Assembly: GCF_049723235.1 (NCBI RefSeq)
Contig: NZ_JBNARB010000001.1
Span: 124,001-188,000 of the forward strand
Length of the DNA: 64,000 nt
Source of the DNA: Thermovenabulum sp049723235
GTDB taxonomy: Bacteria > Bacillota > Thermosediminibacteria > Thermosediminibacterales > Thermosediminibacteraceae
Reading direction: 5' to 3'
The notes under the pieces were generated by a model. The model searched no databases, had not been told where the DNA came from, and worked only from the letters and a program-made list of their open reading frames with translations. The position numbers and the translations under genes were made by a program. Shown here piece after piece: positions 59,801-64,000 of the stretch. The stretch's first letter is position 1. Every line of letters starts with the position of its first letter.

Positions 59801-59929
59801 GATAGTTTTAAAGAAGTGGAATTAACTCTTGAAGAGAGCGCAGCTTATGAGGAAGCATGCAGGTGTTTAAGGTGCGATGTAAAACAGAACGAGGAGGATG
59901 AGGTAGAGTATGCTAAATCTTACAATTGA
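56885..59929 (+). CDS. NuoF-like hydrogenase subunit fused to a GltD-like NAD(P)H oxidoreductase
   Basis: 1014 residues, two enzymes in one chain. Residues 1-~535 are HydB/NuoF: an N-terminal [2Fe-2S] thioredoxin-like domain (CGGGGCISSGC, CMGPCHLGPM), the FMN/NADH site GLRGRGGAGFLTGLKW near 166, and the [4Fe-4S] site ESCGKCAPCRLGTKRM near 451. Residues ~545-1000 are a glutamate-synthase small-subunit-type domain: CNHPCESKCRRAQIDEP, FAD motif GSGPAGLTAAYYLA near 637, and NAD(P) motif GGGNAAVDAARVALRKGA near 768, followed by VFYRR, which suggests NADPH. It replaces the usual C-terminal ferredoxin domain of HydB. Confidence 0.93.
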   Translation: MEFYRKHVLVCGGGGCISSGCIKVKDRLLNKIEEMNLSSEIKVIITGCMGPCHLGPMVVIYPDGVLYTKVTPEGADKIIEKHLFLGEIVEELLIKDSNGTPIICKDENPFFAKQVKIALRNVGLIDPMNIEEYIAADGYRALAKVLFTMKPEDVIEEIKKSGLRGRGGAGFLTGLKWSFTAKAKGSPKYVLCNADEGDPGAFMDRSILEGDPHSVIEAMAIAGYAVGSNQGYVYVRAEYPLAVERLKHAIEQARERGLLGKDILNSGFDFDIDIKVGAGAFVCGEETALIASAEGKRGEPRPKPPFPANEGFLGKPTLINNVETYANICPIILRGADWFSGYGTENSKGTKVFALAGKIKNTGLVEVPMGTALGEIIYDIGGGIPGGKKFKAAQTGGPSGGCIPKKYLNTPVDYESLKELGTIMGSGGLIVVDEDTCMVDFAKYFLQFVQDESCGKCAPCRLGTKRMLEIMERITRGEGKEGDIERLIELGEIIKETALCGLGQTAPNPVLSTIRYFRDEYEAHIKYKKCPASVCASLFNSPCQNACPAGVEVPLYISAIRMKDYEKAVSIIRENNPFPAVCGRVCNHPCESKCRRAQIDEPLAIRALKRFVADYDMKNPHLPVVKKAKGKKIAVIGSGPAGLTAAYYLALEGYSVTVFEALPIAGGMLAIGIPEYRLPKDVLKSEIEHIKSAGVEIHLNMALGKDFTIEDLKYQGYDAIFIAIGAQKDIRLDIPGQELYGVYSALEFLKKANLNEYIDIGKKVAVIGGGNAAVDAARVALRKGAKEVNVFYRRGPDEMPALPEEVKDAIEEGVKFHFYTAPIRIIGEGGKVIGIEIIRMKPADFDENGRRKTVPIDGSSFSIKVDNVICALGQQVDLGAIKVPKGMSITIDKETMETSIPGVFAGGDCVTGPSTVIEAIASGRKAALSIDKYLGGNMYEKKNYCSRTADYEIYEEHRNRCTTVKLKAQERIDSFKEVELTLEESAAYEEACRCLRCDVKQNEEDEVEYAKSYN

Positions 59930-61640
59930 TAATATAAATGTTCAGGTTGAAGAAGGTGCTACCATCTTGGATGCTGCCAAAAAGGCAGGGATTTATATAC
60001 CTACTCTCTGTTACAGAGAAGACCTAAAACCGATGGGTGTATGCAGACTCTGTGTAGTAGAAGTAAAAGGTGCAAAAACCCTTCAGGCAGCCTGCGTAAC
60101 TCCCGCATCGGAAGGAATGATAGTAAAAACTAATTCTCCATTCATAAGAAAAGCAAGAAAAACGATATTAGAGCTTATATTATCCAATCACCCTATGGAA
60201 TGTCCTGCATGCATAAGAAATGGTAATTGTGAACTTCAAGAAATGGCTTCTAGATTGAATATAACCGATATTAAATACAGCGGTGAGAAAAATATCTTTA
60301 ACAGGGATGAAACTACACCTGCTATAGTACGAGATCCTAACAAGTGCATACTTTGCCGTCGATGTGTAAACGTATGCGGTGAAATCCAGGGGATAGGTAT
60401 AATAGAACCTCATCACAGGGGTTTTAATACTTCAATTGATCCACCCTTTAATCAAGGCTTAAGTAAAATGCCATGCGCTCAGTGCGGGCAATGCGTGCTG
60501 GTATGTCCTACCGGTGCCCTGACCGAAAGGGACGATACTGATAAGGTATTTGATGCACTTTCCGATCCACAAAAATATGTAATTGCGCAAACCGCTCCTG
60601 CAGTAAGGGTAGCATTAGGTGAGGCTTTTGGGATGGAGCCTGGAAGTATTGTTACCGGTCAGATGGTCGCGGCTTTGAGAAAAATGGGATTTTACAGGAT
60701 ATTCGATACAAATTTTACAGCCGACCTCACGATTATTGAAGAAGCCAGTGAACTCGTTGAGCGTTTAGAACAAGGAGGCAAGATGCCCTTGATAACTTCC
60801 TGCAGTCCGGGTTGGATAAAATTTTGCGAACATTTTTACCCTGAATTACTGGATAACTTATCCACATGTAAATCCCCACAGCAGATGATGGGAGCGCTTA
60901 TAAAGACCTATTATGCGGCTAAAAACAGGATACCTCCGCAAAATATTGTCGTAGTATCCATAATGCCCTGCACTGCTAAAAAATTTGAAGCTCAAAGGGG
61001 CGAAATGGTATCCAGCGGTTATCAGGATGTAGATATAGTTATAACGACGCGGGAACTTGCACGCATGATAAGGGAAATGAATATTGACATATTAAAATTA
61101 AAACCCGAAGATTACGATTTTCCTTTAGGGATTTCGACGGGAGCGGGTGCTATTTTCGGTGCAACGGGTGGGGTAATGGAAGCGGCGTTGAGAACAGCAT
61201 ATTATTTTTTGACCGGTGAGGAATTAAAACATGTAGAAATACATCCGGTAAGAGGAATGGAGGGAATTAAAGAGGTCGAGGTAGAAATTAAAAATCTTAA
61301 AATAAAAGCTGCTGTTGCCCATGGACTTAAGAATGCGAGAAAGCTTATGGAAAGAATCAAAAATGCAGAAGTTCAATACCATTTTGTTGAGGTAATGGCC
61401 TGTCCGGGTGGATGCTTAGGTGGGGGAGGACAGGTGATTCCTACCAACGACAGTATAAGGTTAAAACGTATGAAAGCTATTTACGACATAGATGAAGGTA
61501 TGCATATTAGGCGGTCTCATGAAAACCCTGCGGTTATGGAGCTTTACAGGGAATATTTAATAAGGCCGTTAAGCGAGAGGTGCTATCAGCTTTTACACAC
61601 GGATTATATGCAAAGACCCAAGATTTTAACCCGGGATTAA
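59910..61640 (+). CDS. hydA: [FeFe]-hydrogenase catalytic subunit
   Basis: 576 residues. N-terminal [2Fe-2S] domain (CYREDLKPMGVCRLC), His-Cys [4Fe-4S] region (HPMECPACIRNGNCEL), two [4Fe-4S] ferredoxin motifs (CILCRRCVNVC, CAQCGQCVLVC). The H-cluster domain carries TSCSPGWIKFCEHFYPE near 297, MPCTAKKFEAQR near 352 and EVMACPGGCLGGGGQ near 497, all intact. It produces or consumes H2, with electrons from ferredoxin and the flavin subunit. Overlaps the preceding gene by 20 bp. An intrinsic terminator ends the operon. Confidence 0.96.
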   Translation: MLNLTIDNINVQVEEGATILDAAKKAGIYIPTLCYREDLKPMGVCRLCVVEVKGAKTLQAACVTPASEGMIVKTNSPFIRKARKTILELILSNHPMECPACIRNGNCELQEMASRLNITDIKYSGEKNIFNRDETTPAIVRDPNKCILCRRCVNVCGEIQGIGIIEPHHRGFNTSIDPPFNQGLSKMPCAQCGQCVLVCPTGALTERDDTDKVFDALSDPQKYVIAQTAPAVRVALGEAFGMEPGSIVTGQMVAALRKMGFYRIFDTNFTADLTIIEEASELVERLEQGGKMPLITSCSPGWIKFCEHFYPELLDNLSTCKSPQQMMGALIKTYYAAKNRIPPQNIVVVSIMPCTAKKFEAQRGEMVSSGYQDVDIVITTRELARMIREMNIDILKLKPEDYDFPLGISTGAGAIFGATGGVMEAALRTAYYFLTGEELKHVEIHPVRGMEGIKEVEVEIKNLKIKAAVAHGLKNARKLMERIKNAEVQYHFVEVMACPGGCLGGGGQVIPTNDSIRLKRMKAIYDIDEGMHIRRSHENPAVMELYREYLIRPLSERCYQLLHTDYMQRPKILTRD

Positions 61641-61657
61641 CCCGGGTTATTTTTTTG
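61628..61657 (+). terminator. Terminator of the hydrogenase operon
   Basis: AACCCGGG/CCCGGGTT arms with a five-base loop, followed by seven T; overlaps the last codons of hydA. Confidence 0.9.
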
Positions 61658-61663
61658 CAATAG

Positions 61664-62344
61664 TTATTCAATTAAAGAATTCTCCAATTCCGATAAATTT
61701 AATATTTTAATGGTATTTTTCTTAAAATCGATAATGCCTTCATTTTTCAATTTAATCATTTCCCTGGAAAGCGAAGGTCTTGGTATTCCTATGTATTCTG
61801 CCAGATCTTTTCTGGATAAGGGTAATTCTAAAATTAAGCTTTTATTTTTTTTATATTCTTCCAGTAATAAAAGGGAAATTTTTTGCCTAATGCTTTTTTG
61901 AGAAATTATTGTTATTTTTTCGTTAAGCATTAAAATTCTATTGGAAAGCAGGGAAATAAAGTTAAAGAGAAATTTTTTATTGCCGTTACAAAGTTTTATT
62001 ACATCGTCTATGGATATAAACATTATCTTTGTTTCGGTAAAAGCAGTGATCGTGGAGGGATATTTTCTAATATCGGAGAAAATTATAACCTCCCCGAATA
62101 TGTTTCCTTTTTTCAAAGAGGCCACAGTAATAGACCTGCCGGAAGCATAGAATTTTTTTATTTCCACGCTTCCATCAAGGATTATTCCTATGTTGAGGCA
62201 GTCGTCCCCTTCAACAGCTATTAACTGGCCTTTATTAAAAGGTTTTATCTTGTAATTAACAGAATTTAAAATATCTTCAATATCTTTTATGGACATGCCT
62301 TTGAATAACGGGCAAAGGGTTAAGGAACTTACAATTTCTTTCAT
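61664..62344 (-). CDS. Crp/Fnr-family transcriptional regulator
   Basis: 226 residues. A cyclic-nucleotide-binding-type beta barrel (FNKGQLIAVEGDDCLNIGIILDGSVEIKKF, KKGNIFGEVIIFSD) and a C-terminal winged helix (LPLSRKDLAEYIGIPRPSLSREMIKLKNEGII). There is no N-terminal Cys cluster of the Fnr kind, so not an oxygen-sensing Fe-S protein; the ligand is unknown. It is convergent with the hydrogenase operon and divergent from a cupin gene. Confidence 0.9.
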   Translation of the reverse strand: MKEIVSSLTLCPLFKGMSIKDIEDILNSVNYKIKPFNKGQLIAVEGDDCLNIGIILDGSVEIKKFYASGRSITVASLKKGNIFGEVIIFSDIRKYPSTITAFTETKIMFISIDDVIKLCNGNKKFLFNFISLLSNRILMLNEKITIISQKSIRQKISLLLLEEYKKNKSLILELPLSRKDLAEYIGIPRPSLSREMIKLKNEGIIDFKKNTIKILNLSELENSLIE

Positions 62345-62465
62345 ATTACCTCCATATATTTCTAATTTAGTAACTATTGTTACCGAAATTTTTGTCTAAT
62401 ATTATTATATTATAAAAAAGCATTAAAAACTTAGAAGGATTTTAAAAAAAGAAAGGATGGTTTCT

Positions 62466-62789
62466 ATGATAGAAAAGCTATATGAATTTAAGATCGTCAA
62501 TGACAAATTAATTGAACGAATTGTGGATGACGATAATGTAGCAATAAATCATATGATACTTGTTAAGGATACAGGTTTACCCGAGCATTTTTCTAATTCT
62601 AATGTTTATATGTTAATTATAAGGGGCAAAATGACAATTAGCCTTAATGACAGTTCTCCCAGAATTTATGAAAAAGGCAGTATTTTATATATACCTTACA
62701 ATACAAAAATGAATGTTCAAAATTTGGACGAGGAAGTTCTTGAATTTTTTGTAGTAAAAGCTCCCAATCCAAAAAACTTTAAAAGATAA
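62466..62789 (+). CDS. Small cupin-domain protein
   Basis: 107 residues forming one cupin barrel: LPEHFSNSNVYMLIIRGKMTISLND, then YEKGSILYIPYNTKMNVQN. Of the usual metal ligands, one His (PEHF) is visible and the others are not, so metal binding is uncertain. The ATG at 62466 has AAGGATGG upstream at a good distance; the ATG at 62457 is too close to it. Divergent from the Crp/Fnr gene, which may regulate it. Confidence 0.8.
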   Translation: MIEKLYEFKIVNDKLIERIVDDDNVAINHMILVKDTGLPEHFSNSNVYMLIIRGKMTISLNDSSPRIYEKGSILYIPYNTKMNVQNLDEEVLEFFVVKAPNPKNFKR

Positions 62790-62810
62790 ACAATAAAAAT
62801 AAAATTATAA

Positions 62811-62839
62811 AAGCCGTGCTTTGATGCACGGCTTTTTTT
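62811..62839 (+). terminator. Terminator between the cupin and small peptide genes
   Basis: AAGCCGTGC/GCACGGCTT arms with a six-base loop, followed by seven T. The 5' arm gives A/T-poor flanks on the minus strand, but it may also serve the facing small gene. Confidence 0.88.
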
Positions 62840-62840
62840 G

Positions 62841-62936
62841 TTAAAAATTGTCTCCGAGTAAAAGTAATATCAGAATGAGAAACACAAGAAATGATCTATC
62901 TTTTTTTGGTCCCATTACTTTTTCGATGTTATCCAT
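62841..62936 (-). CDS. 31-residue single-span membrane peptide
   Basis: MDNIEKVMGPKKDR followed by SFLVFLILILLLLGDNF and a stop. A charged N-terminal tail and one hydrophobic helix at the C-terminus. AGGAGG sits 8 bases before the ATG on the minus strand, and a hairpin terminator lies directly after the stop. The combination of good translation signals and coherent composition makes it a likely real gene. Similar short membrane peptides are often made during sporulation in Firmicutes; function unknown here. Confidence 0.7.
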   Translation of the reverse strand: MDNIEKVMGPKKDRSFLVFLILILLLLGDNF

Positions 62937-63182
62937 TCTATTACCTCCTAAAATTTAGTCTAATACATTATATGACTGTAAGCCATTTTGGGTGCAAGGG
63001 TTAAAGGAAGAATGTTTGAGCTGATTTTTAAGAGATTTTTTTAATAGAATTTTTGTAAAAATAGAGAGTTAAATACTTTAAAAAAAGGAAATTGATTTTT
63101 ATAATGAATATTTATGATATTATTATTTTAAAAGAATAGTAAAATTTTCATAATTTAAATAAAAGATAAGGGAGAGGTTAAA

Positions 63183-64000
63183 TTGGACTGTAAAGAGTTA
63201 CTAAAAATTTTAAGATCCGAATTAAAACTTGCTACCGGTTGTACGGAACCTGCAGGTGTGGCCTTTGCTACCGCAAAGGCAGTGGAATTGCTGGGGGAGG
63301 AGGTTTTAAAGGTAAAAGTAACCGTAAGTACCAATGTATTTAAAAATGGAATGGGAGTTTATGTACCGGGAGCGGATAATAAAGGTCTGGAATATGCCGC
63401 AGCCCTGGGAGCGGTTATAGTCAAGCCGGAGTTAGAGCTGGGGATCCTTGAAGATGTGGACGGGGAGTGTATAAAGAGAGCATTAAAACTAATAAAAGAA
63501 GGTGCTATTGAAATTACCTATTTATCCGGTTGTCCGGGAGTATATATAAAAGTTGAAGCGGAATCTGCGAACCATGAATCTACTGTAATTATTAAAGGAA
63601 ATCATACTAATATAATCTATTTAGAGGTGGATGGGAAAATATTAAAAGACGAAGTTAAAGAAGATAAAAGGCAAGAAGAAGAAAAGATAAAGGACTGGTC
63701 TATTAAAGATATAATTGATACGGTTAATAAATTTTCCGAAAAGGATTTGTTATTTTTAAAAGAAGTAATAAAGATAAATGCTGATATAGCTCAAAAAGGA
63801 TTAAATGAAAAATGGGGCATGGGAATTGGATTTACATTAAATGAAATGTTTATAAGAGGAATCTTAAATAAAGATATGGTTAATACAGCAAAAGCATGGA
63901 CAGCAGGGGCAATAGATGCGAGAATGGCTGGTGTGAAAATGCCTGTTATAAGCTGCGGAGGAAGTGGAAATCAGGGGATCATGGCTTCAATTCCGGTTAT
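63183..64000 (+). CDS. UPF0597/CyuA-type serine dehydratase or cysteine desulfidase, 3' end outside window
   Basis: The frame runs from TTG 63183 (GGGAGAGG upstream) through the right edge, about 272 residues seen. The N-terminus LKLATGCTEPAGVAFATAKAVELLG has the Cys of the family's [4Fe-4S] site. GVYVPGADNKGLEYAAALGA, YLSGCPGVYIKVE and ISCGGSGNQGIMASIPV follow. This is the L-serine dehydratase alpha-like/L-cysteine desulfidase family, which deaminates serine or releases sulfide from cysteine. Which one cannot be told from this part. Confidence 0.87.
   Translation, partial: MDCKELLKILRSELKLATGCTEPAGVAFATAKAVELLGEEVLKVKVTVSTNVFKNGMGVYVPGADNKGLEYAAALGAVIVKPELELGILEDVDGECIKRALKLIKEGAIEITYLSGCPGVYIKVEAESANHESTVIIKGNHTNIIYLEVDGKILKDEVKEDKRQEEEKIKDWSIKDIIDTVNKFSEKDLLFLKEVIKINADIAQKGLNEKWGMGIGFTLNEMFIRGILNKDMVNTAKAWTAGAIDARMAGVKMPVISCGGSGNQGIMASIPV

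Overview
This window looks like part of the chromosome of a low-GC, strictly anaerobic, probably thermophilic Firmicute, in the general Thermoanaerobacterales/Thermosediminibacterales range. That placement is inferred from gene content: a bifurcating-type [FeFe]-hydrogenase operon, an Mrp/orange-protein (ORP) cluster of anaerobes, nickel-pincer cofactor genes, strong purine-rich ribosome binding sites, frequent TTG/GTG starts and A+T-rich spacers. No rRNA, tRNA or CRISPR array is visible. One tmRNA gene (ssrA) is present.

1-12 kb is a mostly collinear plus-strand housekeeping stretch: a cut-off helical-repeat protein, metK, a small membrane protein, a membrane-bound GAF-GGDEF diguanylate cyclase, a short RecD2-type helicase, larE-larB-larC (nickel-pincer nucleotide synthesis, no larA here) and gltX. 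A sugar-isomerase-like gene faces them, followed by ssrA at 12.1-12.5 kb.

12.45-32 kb is an accessory region. It starts at the 3' end of ssrA, and a 13-bp copy of that 3' end recurs 6.7 kb later, as expected of a decayed island integrated at ssrA. Inside are a chemotaxis receptor, three secreted proteins (two with copper-amine-oxidase-N stalk domains), an epimerase-like SDR and a 1.1-kb non-coding stretch with two facing promoters. Beyond it lie a frameshifted CPBP protease, a LUD protein, and a catabolic cluster: FAD oxidase, MFS transporter, EtfB, EtfA, SDR, FGGY kinase, BCCT transporter and RpiR regulator. The set of families matches the uncharacterised ygc/yqcE cluster of Escherichia coli. 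Remnants of IS110 and IS3 transposases and an orphan 3' end of a chemotaxis receptor show past rearrangement.

32-37.5 kb is a degenerating ORP cluster: DUF134, Fur, an Mrp ATPase with its P-loop half deleted, DUF5320, two NifX-like proteins and two MinD/ferredoxin ATPases, the second with an in-frame TAA. 37.4-46.4 kb has mainly minus-strand metabolic genes (ECF S component, ornithine-cyclodeaminase-like, DUF255, FAH-family, luxS), two repeat-rich coiled-coil proteins, AIM24 and methionine gamma-lyase.

46.4-51.8 kb holds the most striking regulatory find: a fluoride riboswitch with its own promoter and terminator, placed directly in front of a dynamin-like GTPase-MoxR-DUF58-DUF4129 operon. 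53-61.6 kb is a hydrogen-metabolism module: a sigma-54 activator whose sensor half is an [FeFe]-hydrogenase-like H-cluster domain, then a -24/-12 promoter, then a four-gene hydrogenase operon in which the NuoF-like subunit is fused to a GltD-like NAD(P)H oxidoreductase. The window ends with a Crp/Fnr regulator, a cupin, a 31-residue membrane peptide and a cut-off serine dehydratase/cysteine desulfidase-like gene.
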